Assembly (NCBI GenBank): GCA_002701375.1
Contig: NZVB01000036.1
Span: 1-44,940, forward strand
Direction of reading: 5' to 3'
Source of the DNA: Cyanobium sp. NAT70
Lineage (GTDB): Bacteria; Cyanobacteriota; Cyanobacteriia; PCC-6307; Cyanobiaceae
Length of the DNA stretch: 44,940 nt
A program made the position numbers and the translations under genes. Positions 34,729 through 44,464 of the stretch are shown here, in pieces (position 1 is the first letter of the stretch; each line of letters begins with the position of its first letter). The notes beneath the pieces were generated by a model. That model ran no database searches. It was not told the DNA's origin and saw only the letters and a list, made by a program, of their open reading frames with translations.

Positions 34729-36258
34729 TTATGGTTGTTGAATTCTTTTTGGAGCCACATAACCACAGGTTTCGTCTGTTTTAGGCAGCGATGCTGATAG
34801 AAGATATTTTGTGACGACTTGTTCGACACATTTTGACTGAGAATTGTTGACAATTCCATGCTGATTGCCAATGTATGTAAGCATGCGCATATTGGGAAAG
34901 CTTCTTGCCATCGCAAGGGCCCACTTGTATGGCGTAATAGGATCTAATGATGCGTTTGTGATCAATCCTTTTGCCTGGTTATTCTTGAATCTTGCCCTGG
35001 GTATTGGGTTGGATTTTATTCTTTCATAGCCACTGCAAAGAGCGAGATAGTTTGTCGCTAATGATCCCCCAAACAATGGGCTAATATTATTTATATTCTG
35101 TTTTTTGAGCTGATTTAACTTGCTTTTTAGTTCTGCTTCGCTGGGACGTTGTGGAAAGTCTTGACAGGCTATAGCGGCAAACCCGCCTGCCGAATTGTTG
35201 TCTACTTTTGGGCTTTTCATCCAATCGTTTTGCAATCTTTTTCTGGCCTCAATTTTTTCATTGATTTGGCCAAAGAGTGCCTGATCAGTGGTCTCTATGA
35301 GTGTGCGTACATAGCTGTCGCTGAGTATTGATATTGGCAAGTACAAAAGCATGCTGTCGAGCAGGTCCCATCGGCTGTATTCGCTTCCATCTGGGAGCAG
35401 AAGTGTGCTTGCATTGAGTGATCTGATCACTCTGTCTAAGGGTTCTTTGAGATCAGGATTAGTTTGAAGAAAAAAGCGTATTCCATCATCAGCAGACAAG
35501 CTTGCCGAGCTTAAGTCAGTCAGATTGATCCACGGATTCACATTGCCATCGAGGATGAGAGTGCGGACTTTTTCTGGAAAGAGGCTGGCATAAGTGGAAC
35601 CGATTACTGTCCCATAGGACACCCCCCAAAAGTTCAGCTTTTGATCACCAACGGCTGCTCGCAGAGCGTCCAAATCATGAACCACTTCAATGGTTCCCAT
35701 CCGTTCGATCAGTGCTTTATGGCGTTTGGCGCAAGTTTGATTGATCGTGCTGAGTTGTTTGATTCTTTGCTCAAGCACTGAGGTCCAGTTCACCGCCCCA
35801 TGGGTTGGTCGTTCCGGCATGCCGATGGAGCACTCTTTGAGGCTTGGTGAGGATGCGCCGAGACCACGAGGGTCCCATGTGACAAAGTCAAAGGATTGAC
35901 GAATGGCGTCGGGCAAGAATGTGCCTTGGTAGGCACTTTGAAGACCAGGGGCACCAGGACCGCCTGGATTGAAGAACAAACTGCCAATTTTTTGGTTGGG
36001 ACGACCTGTGGCGCGGAGCCGTGCGATGGCAAGGCTGACCTTCTCCCCATTTGGCTTGTTTCGATTGAGTGGTCGTTCAAAACGGGCACACTCAAATTTG
36101 GGAAGATTGGCTTGGTTGCAGGGCGTCCAGACCAGTGGTTGGGCTGCCTGAACCTTGGGTGCCATGAGGCATACAACAAGGCCAGCCCCCACGCATGGAA
36201 TGGTGGGATTGGGTCGGTATAGGGGGTTAATGAGTCGTTTAAGTGCTGCAGTGCCCAT
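34729..36258 (-). CDS. Alpha/beta hydrolase, TAP-like (tripeptidyl aminopeptidase-related)
   Basis: FFNPGGPGAPGLQSAY, FVTWDPRGLGASSP, FWGVSYGTVIGSTYASLFP nucleophile elbow. Confidence 0.85.
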   Translation of the reverse strand: MGTAALKRLINPLYRPNPTIPCVGAGLVVCLMAPKVQAAQPLVWTPCNQANLPKFECARFERPLNRNKPNGEKVSLAIARLRATGRPNQKIGSLFFNPGGPGAPGLQSAYQGTFLPDAIRQSFDFVTWDPRGLGASSPSLKECSIGMPERPTHGAVNWTSVLEQRIKQLSTINQTCAKRHKALIERMGTIEVVHDLDALRAAVGDQKLNFWGVSYGTVIGSTYASLFPEKVRTLILDGNVNPWINLTDLSSASLSADDGIRFFLQTNPDLKEPLDRVIRSLNASTLLLPDGSEYSRWDLLDSMLLYLPISILSDSYVRTLIETTDQALFGQINEKIEARKRLQNDWMKSPKVDNNSAGGFAAIACQDFPQRPSEAELKSKLNQLKKQNINNISPLFGGSLATNYLALCSGYERIKSNPIPRARFKNNQAKGLITNASLDPITPYKWALAMARSFPNMRMLTYIGNQHGIVNNSQSKCVEQVVTKYLLSASLPKTDETCGYVAPKRIQQP

Positions 36259-36338
36259 TAATCACGGGAAGCAAATGCACTTATTTAGACATACTTGGAT
36301 GTTTTGTTAAGCGCTAAACAATGCTTTTTGATGAGGCA

Positions 36339-36569
36339 TTAGGCCAGCCAGCCAGCGCTAAGAATGATGGCCAGGGAAAGGAAGACCGCCAAACAAATCC
36401 AGGTGATGCGGTTCAGGGTGGCTTCAGCGCTGCTGGCACTGCTGAACATTGAACTACCGCTGGCCGCAAGCCCTCCCATTCCGCCTCCTTTGGGACTGTG
36501 GAGTAGAACCAGCAAAATCAGTAATAAGCCCGTAGCGACCCAGGTCCAGGACAGAATGGTGTTCAACAT
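36339..36569 (-). CDS. secG: Preprotein translocase subunit SecG
   Basis: LLILLVLLHSPKGGGMGGLAASGSSMFSSASSAEATLNRITW. Confidence 0.92.
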   Translation of the reverse strand: MLNTILSWTWVATGLLLILLVLLHSPKGGGMGGLAASGSSMFSSASSAEATLNRITWICLAVFLSLAIILSAGWLA

Positions 36570-36597
36570 GGCAAAGATTTAGGCAGATAGAAAAGAT

Positions 36598-38241
36598 TTA
36601 AACGGAGAGCGGAAGTCGAGCCGCGAGGGAGGATGTGTCGAGATTTGAGACTGGATTGATCAGGCTGCACCCCGTCATGGCAAGAGGCTTGTTTAAATCC
36701 AAAATCTCCAAAAGAGTTGGAGCAATGTCAGCGAGGCCACCTTCACTTCGCAAGCTGATGTCGTTGCCATGACCAGGCAGCTTGCGTCGTTCACCTTCAA
36801 CCAGGATGACTGGCACTGGATTTGTGGTGTGGGCGGTCCAGGCTTGTCCATCCGGCCCTTGCATTAATTCAGCGTTGCCATGGTCTGCCGTGATGAGCAT
36901 CGTTCCGCCCTGACGTCCAACTGCATCGAGAAGACGCCCGATACATCCATCAACGGTGACAATGGCATTGATGGCGGCATCCATCACTCCGGTGTGCCCC
37001 ACCATGTCGGGATTGGCATAGTTGATCACGATGAGTGAGTAGATCCCTTTCTCGATCGCCTCAATGCAACTCTCAGTGAGCTGATCGGCAGACATTGCAG
37101 GAGATTGGTCATAAGTGGCGACCCTTGGAGAGGGCACAAGGTGTCGATCTTCACCTGGGAGAGGTTGTTCGATGCCTCCATTCAAGAAGTAGGTGACATG
37201 TGGATATTTTTCCGTTTCAGCTGTGCGGTATTGGCGGAGTCCTGCCTCTGAAATGACCTGCCCGAGAAGATCATCAAGCGGTTCAGGGGGGAAGACAATT
37301 GAAACAGGCAAGTCCTGTTCCACCTGAGTGAACGTGACGACATCGAGCAGAGGTTCTTGCCGCCGCTGAAAACCGTCAAAATCACGCAGGGCTAGGGCCT
37401 GCACAATCTGGCGAGCTCGATCTGGTCTGAAATTGAAGACCAGAACCGCATCACCGTCTTGCATCACAGTTGGAGTGAGACGAATCGGTTCGAGGAATTC
37501 GTCGGTGATGCCTTCGCTGTAACTTGCGCTGAGGGCCTCTTGAGCATTGAGGCCGCTGACGGGTAGATCTGGATCGGTGTAGAGGTCGTAAGCCTTTTCG
37601 ACACGCTCCCAGCGTTTGTCACGATCCATCGCCCAATATCTGCCACAAAGACTGCTCAATTCACCCAGCTCGCATTCCGACAGGGTGTTCTGAACAGCGT
37701 TGATGTGTTGAGCGGCGCTTTGTGTTGGCGTATCACGCCCATCAGTGATGGCGTGAACAGATAATTTTGGGATGCCAGCTTGCTTGGCCCAATGAATCAA
37801 GCCACACAGGTGCTTGATATGGCTATGAACACCACCGTCTGAACACAATCCGAGAAGGTGCAGGGTTCCTCCGCCTTGCTTCAATCTCTCGGCCAGTGAG
37901 ACCAGTGACTCGTTGCCAATCAGCTGGTCATCACGAACCGCATCGCTGATGCGCACAAGCTCCTGTCGGATGATCCGACCAGCTCCGATCGTGAGATGTC
38001 CAACCTCGGAGTTCCCCATCTGTTTATCCGGGAGGCCGACGTTGGAGCCACTGGCATGAATCAGTGTGTGGGGATACGCATGCCAGAGGGCATCCATCAC
38101 AGGGGTTTCTGCCCCGCGGATGGCATTGTGCTCAGCCGACTCTCGATGGCCCCAGCCATCAAGGATGGCGAGAAGCACCGGAGCGACAGATCCGGATTCA
38201 CCTGAACCGTTGGAAGTGTTGCTGTTCACGTTCACATGCAA
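36598..38241 (-). CDS. gpmI: 2,3-bisphosphoglycerate-independent phosphoglycerate mutase
   Basis: [49 protein letters not shown]. Confidence 0.97.
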   Translation of the reverse strand: MHVNVNSNTSNGSGESGSVAPVLLAILDGWGHRESAEHNAIRGAETPVMDALWHAYPHTLIHASGSNVGLPDKQMGNSEVGHLTIGAGRIIRQELVRISDAVRDDQLIGNESLVSLAERLKQGGGTLHLLGLCSDGGVHSHIKHLCGLIHWAKQAGIPKLSVHAITDGRDTPTQSAAQHINAVQNTLSECELGELSSLCGRYWAMDRDKRWERVEKAYDLYTDPDLPVSGLNAQEALSASYSEGITDEFLEPIRLTPTVMQDGDAVLVFNFRPDRARQIVQALALRDFDGFQRRQEPLLDVVTFTQVEQDLPVSIVFPPEPLDDLLGQVISEAGLRQYRTAETEKYPHVTYFLNGGIEQPLPGEDRHLVPSPRVATYDQSPAMSADQLTESCIEAIEKGIYSLIVINYANPDMVGHTGVMDAAINAIVTVDGCIGRLLDAVGRQGGTMLITADHGNAELMQGPDGQAWTAHTTNPVPVILVEGERRKLPGHGNDISLRSEGGLADIAPTLLEILDLNKPLAMTGCSLINPVSNLDTSSLAARLPLSV

Positions 38242-38344
38242 CCGTCGGTTCTTCAGGGCTTATGCAGAATCAACCTAGCTCTCCACCTGTCAGTCAAGTT
38301 CTCTTTCTGGAGATCACCACAACTTCCAGCAACCGCAAACCAGA

Positions 38345-38890
38345 ATGTCTGAGGACCAGAGAATCGAAATTCTCTCCGATCGGGAACTGGGTCGGACCCT
38401 CGTACGACTGGCGACACAGGTCCTCGAGACCGTGGAAGACAGCCGCAGTTTGATGCTGTTAGGGATTCCAACCCGAGGTGTCCAACTATCACGTGTGTTG
38501 GCGCGGGAGTTGGAGCGGCTCAGTGGCCATGCCATCGCTCAGGGATCGATCGATCCCACCTTTCATCGGGACGACCTGGAGCGGATCGGGACTCGTTTGC
38601 CTCAGCTCACCACTCTTCCCAACAGCGTTGAGGAGCGGCAGGTGGTGTTGATCGATGACGTGATTTTCACGGGACGCACTGTCAGGGCTGCGCTGGAGGC
38701 CCTTCAGAGCTGGGGACGAGCCCAGAGGGTGATGTTGTTGGTGATGGTGGATCGAGGCCACCGTGAACTGCCAATTCAGCCTGATTTCTGCGGTCGTGTT
38801 GTCCCAACTCGACGCAGCGAAACGATTGAATTGCGTCTTCGCGATGTCGACGGGGAAGAGGGGGTGTTTCTGAAGAGGGGGTGTTTCTGA
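38345..38890 (+). CDS. pyrR: Bifunctional pyr operon regulator / uracil phosphoribosyltransferase PyrR
   Basis: LMLLGIPTRGVQLSRVLARELERL; VVLIDDVIFTGRTVRAALEAL PRPP-binding loop. Confidence 0.93.
   Translation: MSEDQRIEILSDRELGRTLVRLATQVLETVEDSRSLMLLGIPTRGVQLSRVLARELERLSGHAIAQGSIDPTFHRDDLERIGTRLPQLTTLPNSVEERQVVLIDDVIFTGRTVRAALEALQSWGRAQRVMLLVMVDRGHRELPIQPDFCGRVVPTRRSETIELRLRDVDGEEGVFLKRGCF
38855..38888 (+). repeat. 17-bp tandem duplication at the 3' end of pyrR
   Basis: gaagagggggtgtttct repeated exactly twice in tandem. Confidence 0.95.
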
Positions 38891-38896
38891 GGCGGA

Positions 38897-39136
38897 TCAG
38901 CCTTCAGGCGTAAGTTCGTCAGCCCGGAAATGGGCTTTGTAGCGACCAAAGGCCACAACAACCGGAAGAGTTGGACTGATCGGGCGTCCCTTCCACTCGT
39001 TCAGAACGTTCACAACCTCTCCATTCGATCCCTTCATGTCGAAGGCTTCGCCCCGGTGTTCGGGGTGGTTGAAGACCACGACTGACGATGCGACCGTTAC
39101 CTTGTCACCCGCCTGCATGCCAACCTTGTCGTCCAT
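38897..39136 (-). CDS. ftrV: Ferredoxin-thioredoxin reductase variable chain
   Basis: GDKVTVASSVVVFNHPEHRGEAFDMKGSNGEVVNVLNEWKGRPISPTLPVVVAF. Confidence 0.85.
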   Translation of the reverse strand: MDDKVGMQAGDKVTVASSVVVFNHPEHRGEAFDMKGSNGEVVNVLNEWKGRPISPTLPVVVAFGRYKAHFRADELTPEG

Positions 39137-39148
39137 AGAGGCATTTTG

Positions 39149-40006
39149 TCACGAGCCCTTGTCGCTTCTGCGACGACAGAAGCTTTCTGGACCGTCTTCT
39201 TCAACATGTCCGCCTAAAAGCCTGCAGGCGGATTGAAAGGCATCCCAGGGGTCTGTTCCAGCTTTGAGCTCTTTCTGAACGGCGGCTTCAAGTTCGGCAC
39301 CTGCAATCACATTGGGATCAGTGGAGCCATGCTGCTGGTGCTCCTCAGTGTCTCTGAGCTGCTCAATCGCGGCCTCCACACGATCACGTTGTTTCTCGGC
39401 GCGCTGTTGCCACCAGGGATGATCTAAACGGTTGAGGGAATCGAGCGCTTCCCACCAACGCTCCTTGTCGATCAGAGCTTTTAATCGTTGGTAATCGAGG
39501 CGGTTTCGGTTCCAGGTTTCCTTCAGAGTGTCGCTGAGCGCTGAGCTGCCAGGGGTTTTTGATCCCTCGAGCGGGGTGAGACGGGCAATGGCTTGTTCGA
39601 ATTTTCCATTGCGGAACAACACAAGGGCTTGATCACGTATCTCCGTCTCCCATTCGTCCAGTTGGTTGCGATCACGTTTCTGCTGTGAAGCATCCTCCTG
39701 TTCTGATTGCACAAGCCGGCGCTGCAGTTTCAAGGCTTCTGCCACGTTGTCCTCCGTCCAAAAAATCTTCGCCTGACGACGACGACAAAGCGCCTGCTCT
39801 TTGAGAGATCCCGTCCCGAGCCAGCGCAACGCAGCGAGTTGTTCTCCGAATCGGAGACAGGCCTCAAGATCACCCTCTCGCGCTGCATGACGCAATTTGT
39901 TGGGGAGTTGTCTCTCCCACCAGAAGACACATGCCGCAATGGCCAAGATCAGGCTGAAGCTGATCACGACCCAACGGTTGAAAAGCAAATGGCGTCGTGG
40001 CGCCAA
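39149..40006 (-). CDS. Hypothetical membrane-anchored protein with helical, TPR-like soluble domain
   Basis: N-terminal TM segment WVVISFSLILAIAACVFWW followed by charged helical repeats. Confidence 0.6.
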   Translation of the reverse strand: MAPRRHLLFNRWVVISFSLILAIAACVFWWERQLPNKLRHAAREGDLEACLRFGEQLAALRWLGTGSLKEQALCRRRQAKIFWTEDNVAEALKLQRRLVQSEQEDASQQKRDRNQLDEWETEIRDQALVLFRNGKFEQAIARLTPLEGSKTPGSSALSDTLKETWNRNRLDYQRLKALIDKERWWEALDSLNRLDHPWWQQRAEKQRDRVEAAIEQLRDTEEHQQHGSTDPNVIAGAELEAAVQKELKAGTDPWDAFQSACRLLGGHVEEDGPESFCRRRSDKGS

Positions 40007-40127
40007 GGACAGTGCAGGAATGCTGCAACTGTTCTATGGATGCTGTCTCACACCTCGCTTCTTGTGTGGACGGCCTGGGCATCGAACAGTGATCGTGTTC
40101 AACGGATCTGTGTTGCCTTAATTCGCC

Positions 40128-41711
40128 TCAGCGCACGGTACCGAGCCGTTCCGATGGAAGGTCTCGGTCGCTTCTGAGATCGGTGATCTCCGTCAGAAGT
40201 TGTGCCTCTGCATCGATCCGTAGCTGTAATCGCAGGCAATCCATCCCTGCTTCACCAGGTGGATCCAGGGGGAGGACAACCACCGGTTCGCTCCAGGGCC
40301 GATGGACGACTTCTCCGTCATTGTCGCGGTTGATTTGCTGAAGCGTGGGCAGTCCATCGACATAAACGACCTCATGGCGTCCTTCGACGATTGGTTCACC
40401 TAGGACTAACTCCAGTTGTGTTTGTCCAGAGCGGCTGGCTGCCATCTTGAGCTCGAGTGGCGCCAGGCTTGGCCAGGGTTGACCGGCTAGAAACAGCGGA
40501 TGCCAGCGGTGACACCCACTGCGTTGATCCCAGATGCGGAGCGAAACCCCGTGTTGGAGGACGTCTTTCACCGTGACACCAGGTGTGAGTTGCAAGGCAC
40601 CGACGGCCACCGCTTGCACAGGCGGTGGAGTCAGCAACGGTGCTGGTGCCGTGTGTTGAGCCAACCATTGGCGTAACCAGGGCATTCGGGCTCCACCTCC
40701 GACGGCGACCACCCCTTGCAGATCTGGCAGATCACAGCCGTGACTTCTCCCGCCCGTCATCGTCTCAGCCAGAAGCTGCGTTAGGGCTTTAGAGAGGCCT
40801 TGTTGCTCCAGCAGTGCGTTGAGATCATGTCGCGACAGTTCAAGCCTCCCCTGCGGAGGATCGATTGCCTCCTGGACTGGTTCATGGAGCGATTCCGTTC
40901 CTGAAAGTTCAGGATCACTCAATCGGCATTTGAGACGTTCTGAAGCATTGAGAAGTGCTTGGGTGGCTGGTTTGTTCGGGAAACAGTGGGCTGCGATCCA
41001 GCGGTCAATGTCTCGTCCGCCAAGGCGCAGTCCTGCTTTGCCCAGGACCCTCGCTGTGCGTAATTGCTGGCGGCTGCTCGCGGCCAGCGATTGACCATGG
41101 AGACGCAGCAACTGTGCGATTGGGGCGGCTTTCCCCTCCCCGCCCTCGAGGGCCACAAGGGCGAGGTCGAGGGTGCTGCCACCGAGGTCAACCACCAGTA
41201 ACTTGGCTCCGGCTGGCAGTCCAGCACCCATGGCTGCAGCTGTTGGTTCATCCACTAAGGCAATTTCTTCAACCGGCAGTTGATCGCAGGCTTGTAAGAG
41301 CCACTCCCGATAGCCTCGATAGCGCTCCACCGGTGCGCTCAGGACCAAGCGCTTGACTTCAAGATTTGACGGAAGACGTGACCAGATTTGTTGCAACAGG
41401 CATTCACCCGCCTGTTCCGCCGTGCGGTCCTTTAATGCATCACCAATCCGTCGTTTGAAATCGGAGGCCAGGCGTGGGTCCTCTTGATCGATGAGCCCAG
41501 CCTCCACCACCTGATGGCCGACAAGCGGTTGTGCTTTGGACGCCCAGATCAGACTGGGGACTTCTCCGGGGCACCGGCTGATCGGTGGAAGATCGAGTAG
41601 CTCAGGCGGAGCGCCTGTTTCAGCCTGGAATGCCACCACCGTTGTGGTGCTGCCGAGGTCAATGGCCAGGGTCCCTGGATGGGGTGAATGCTGAAGCTTT
41701 TCTTCTCCCAC
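40128..41711 (-). CDS. Divergent Hsp70/DnaK-family protein with short C-terminus
   Basis: LAIDLGSTTTVVAFQ, LVDEPTAAAMGAGL, LLVVDLGGSTLDLALV, VVAVGGGARMPWLRQWL actin-like ATPase motifs; 527 aa. Confidence 0.85.
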   Translation of the reverse strand: MGEEKLQHSPHPGTLAIDLGSTTTVVAFQAETGAPPELLDLPPISRCPGEVPSLIWASKAQPLVGHQVVEAGLIDQEDPRLASDFKRRIGDALKDRTAEQAGECLLQQIWSRLPSNLEVKRLVLSAPVERYRGYREWLLQACDQLPVEEIALVDEPTAAAMGAGLPAGAKLLVVDLGGSTLDLALVALEGGEGKAAPIAQLLRLHGQSLAASSRQQLRTARVLGKAGLRLGGRDIDRWIAAHCFPNKPATQALLNASERLKCRLSDPELSGTESLHEPVQEAIDPPQGRLELSRHDLNALLEQQGLSKALTQLLAETMTGGRSHGCDLPDLQGVVAVGGGARMPWLRQWLAQHTAPAPLLTPPPVQAVAVGALQLTPGVTVKDVLQHGVSLRIWDQRSGCHRWHPLFLAGQPWPSLAPLELKMAASRSGQTQLELVLGEPIVEGRHEVVYVDGLPTLQQINRDNDGEVVHRPWSEPVVVLPLDPPGEAGMDCLRLQLRIDAEAQLLTEITDLRSDRDLPSERLGTVR

Positions 41712-41773
41712 GCGGTTGCTGAGCTTGCTCGGGGCACGTTGAAGTCAGGTTGAGACTAAGGGGACTGGGTCAG

Positions 41774-42058
41774 ATGGACCGTCTGCAGCAGTTGATCTTC
41801 TCGTTTTATCGGGAGGACCCCCGCATGGAGGAGATGTTGGCGCCCTTGCGGGACTGTCGTATGCGTCGTAGTTGGGGAAGCATCCGCATCGAATGTCTGG
41901 ATGCAGCGCACCTCGAGGAGATCAGCGGCTTGCTCACGTATTTGCGCTTGCCCTTGGCAGCGCTAGGCCTCGGTCGCCAAATTGTTCTGCGCGTTCCAGG
42001 GTCCCGTCAGCGCACCTATCCAATGCATGTTCCATTCCGTAGTGATCAATTCGCTTGA
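41774..42058 (+). CDS. Conserved hypothetical protein
   Basis: MDRLQQLIFSFYREDPRMEEMLAPLRDCRMRRSWGSIRIECLDAAHLEEI; well-formed ORF in operon-like context. Confidence 0.65.
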   Translation: MDRLQQLIFSFYREDPRMEEMLAPLRDCRMRRSWGSIRIECLDAAHLEEISGLLTYLRLPLAALGLGRQIVLRVPGSRQRTYPMHVPFRSDQFA

Positions 42059-42102
42059 GGCAAGCGATTAAACTATTAGATACAACTTGATCTTCTTTTG
42101 AC

Positions 42103-42330
42103 ATGATCTCTGCGGGAGTGGATTCCAGGGACCTGGCCAAGCGCGGAGAGAGCCTGATTCGACAATCCAGCAATCGTTATTTGACGACGGTGCGGATCGC
42201 CTTTCGGGCCAAGCAACGTCGCTTCGACGATTTTGATGGGTTGTTGGAGGAATCGAGCGTCAAGCCTGTCCAGAGGGCGATCGTTGAGTTGAGCGACGAG
42301 CAGGATCAACCCGATCTTCTCCCTGGTTAA
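42103..42330 (+). CDS. rpoZ: RNA polymerase subunit omega
   Basis: [36 protein letters not shown], cyanobacterial omega. Confidence 0.85.
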   Translation: MISAGVDSRDLAKRGESLIRQSSNRYLTTVRIAFRAKQRRFDDFDGLLEESSVKPVQRAIVELSDEQDQPDLLPG

Positions 42331-42367
42331 GCCTGGCATTTCTGCTTGTGCTGAGTCGTTCTGACTT

Positions 42368-42739
42368 GTGATTCAGCAAGAGGGGCCTGGTTGGCGTTTG
42401 GCTCATGATCCTTCACGACAACCGTTTTGTGTCTTGATCGGGGGCTCCAACTGGGCGATTGAACTCACAGAAGAAGAGTGGAGAGGCTTGGCCTCGGTTG
42501 TCGTTGAGCTTGAGTGTCAGCATCAACAGTTATCTGATCAAATGATGGCCGAGGAGGCCATCACGATCGAATTGGAACGATCTCCCTGGTGGGCCTTACT
42601 GGAAGGCGACCGGCAGCAATGGAATCTTTCCGTGGTTTTGACACCATCACACCGACGTGGTGCTGAGGGGTCTTGGCAGGCACCAGCTGCGGTTGCAATC
42701 GTCGCAGCGATGAGAACCTTGATGGATTCATTGGAATGA
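42368..42739 (+). CDS. DUF1818 family protein
   Basis: GPGWRLAHDPSRQPFCVLIGGSNWAIELTEEEWRGLASVVVEL; GTG start. Confidence 0.75.
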   Translation: MIQQEGPGWRLAHDPSRQPFCVLIGGSNWAIELTEEEWRGLASVVVELECQHQQLSDQMMAEEAITIELERSPWWALLEGDRQQWNLSVVLTPSHRRGAEGSWQAPAAVAIVAAMRTLMDSLE

Positions 42740-42805
42740 TCAGCGAGGCTTATGGAACATTGTTTTGGCAATTGCTCCGCAAGCTTGGGGGTGTCTTTGC
42801 ACAGG

Positions 42806-42859
42806 TTTTCCACAGGGTGTCTCTGCAGATGCCCCATGCGCCATAAGCTTTGTGGAAAA
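42806..42859. promoter_or_regulatory. Pair of DnaA-box-like 9-mers in inverted orientation / hairpin arms
   Basis: ttttccaca at 42806-42814 and tgtggaaaa at 42851-42859 in a non-coding spacer. Confidence 0.4.
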
Positions 42860-43054
42860 GCCGTCGAATTGACGGTTTCCCCTTGACGATTTTTGTGTTC
42901 CGCTCAGAACGAGTAGCAATGCCCACTCTCATTGCGCTGGAAGGCCGTCACGGCTGGGATCTCAGTCGGAGAAGGGCTGAAACTGCGTGAATTGGAGCAC
43001 CCTTGACGAGGTCGCTGTCATGTGGAGAACTAGTGGATGAAACGGAGGAATGGG

Positions 43055-43303
43055 ATGCATTCAGATTTGAACCAGGTCGGGCCTGCTGAAGAAGGTGTTG
43101 TCAGCTTTCAGGCTGAAATGCCTCTTCCGTTGCAGCAGGCGATGACCCGTTTCATCGAACGTCATCCGAATTGGGATCAATATCGTCTCGTCCAGGCTGC
43201 TCTAGCCGGGTTTTTGGTGCAGAACGGGGTGGAATCACGAGAAATTACCCGTGTTTATGTCGGCAATATGTTTCGTCGGGAGTCATTGCTCCACGGTGTC
43301 TGA
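43055..43303 (+). CDS. DUF2811 family protein
   Basis: VSFQAEMPLPLQQAMTRFIERHPNWDQYRLVQAALAGFLVQNGVESREITRVYVGNMF. Confidence 0.75.
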   Translation: MHSDLNQVGPAEEGVVSFQAEMPLPLQQAMTRFIERHPNWDQYRLVQAALAGFLVQNGVESREITRVYVGNMFRRESLLHGV

Positions 43304-44028
43304 GTGCGGCAGCATGCCATCAAGACCAGGGCGCTAAACGGAAGGCTGAGTAAGAGGCCCAAAATTGCTCCAATGAGCCCCAGCAAGTTGAGTCCGATCA
43401 GGAGTCCAAGCAGGGCCAAAACATTCAGCACATTGCTTCTGACCAATTGAAAGCTGTGATCCATCGCCTGAAGAGCTCGATGCCGGTGATGAATCAGTAA
43501 GGGAAGTGCAAGCACCTGGCTGAACAGCCAGCCGAACATGGCGATCGCGCCGATGCTGACCGCAACGCCTGCTAGTCCTGTACTGATTTGGCCAGCGACC
43601 CAACTCATGCTCTGGATTACAGCAATTCCACCCAAGACAACGACAATTTCAAGCAGGAGCAGCGACAAGCTTTGACGCAGCAGCCATCTCCAGCGAAGCG
43701 GGCTTCTGCGTGGCGAGCTATTCGTCAAAAGAACATCCGCCAGCCTGAGCAAAGCCAGGAGTGGGATTAAGGGGAGGATCAGACTGAGCAGCACAGTGAG
43801 ATCTCCCAGCCGAATCAGCCAGGTTGTTTCGAGTTGTCGAAGATCTTGGCCAAGAACGGCTGGTCCAGCGCCACTGAGCAGGATCAAAGCGGCCAATCGG
43901 ACAAAACGCCAAGGAGCGAGGCCGAATGCATTCCACGCTCGAGGGAGCAGGCTGACGAGTGGTAGCCGTTCCCCTCTGCCAGGGATGCTGCGCTCAGTTG
44001 AGGGGCCCAAGCCTTTCGAGCAGATCAA
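43255..44028 (-). CDS. Hypothetical multi-pass membrane protein
   Basis: Several hydrophobic segments (LALLGLLIGLNLLGLIGAILGLLLSLPFSALVLMA); start uncertain because the 5' end overlaps the EVE gene. Confidence 0.7.
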   Translation of the reverse strand: MICSKGLGPSTERSIPGRGERLPLVSLLPRAWNAFGLAPWRFVRLAALILLSGAGPAVLGQDLRQLETTWLIRLGDLTVLLSLILPLIPLLALLRLADVLLTNSSPRRSPLRWRWLLRQSLSLLLLEIVVVLGGIAVIQSMSWVAGQISTGLAGVAVSIGAIAMFGWLFSQVLALPLLIHHRHRALQAMDHSFQLVRSNVLNVLALLGLLIGLNLLGLIGAILGLLLSLPFSALVLMACCRTQTPWSNDSRRNILPT

Positions 44029-44464
44029 CTGCAGTTTCAGCAGGTACGGGCAAAATCGAGAGGCGATTGCCGCGTTTGATCACCGGAAGTTGTTCTGCGT
44101 CATAGAGATCTCTGAGTTGGTCGAGGCTGAGCATGGCCTGGAACTGTCCCAGATAACGCAGTTTGGCGCAGTCCCAGCGAGGCTTGTCAGGGCTCGATTT
44201 GGGGTCGTAATACTTTGCCTTTGGATCAAATTGGGTGGGGTCGACTAATTGGGTTTCGGTGACCTCCATCAGTCCAACGATGCCTGGAGGCTTGCAATTT
44301 GAGTGATAGAAGAAGGCTTGATCTCCGGGTTGCATTGTGCGCATGAAATTGCGCGCTTGATAATTGCGAATACCGTCCCAGAGAGTTGTGCCTTCCTGAC
44401 GTAAGTGATCAATTCCATAAGCATCGGGCTCGCTTTTCATCAGCCAATATTGAAGATTGCTCAT
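43994..44464 (-). CDS. EVE domain-containing protein
   Basis: YWLMKSEPDAYGIDHLRQEGTTLWDGIRNYQARNFMRTMQPGDQAFFYHSNCKPPGIVGLMEV. Confidence 0.93.
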   Translation of the reverse strand: MSNLQYWLMKSEPDAYGIDHLRQEGTTLWDGIRNYQARNFMRTMQPGDQAFFYHSNCKPPGIVGLMEVTETQLVDPTQFDPKAKYYDPKSSPDKPRWDCAKLRYLGQFQAMLSLDQLRDLYDAEQLPVIKRGNRLSILPVPAETAVDLLERLGPLN

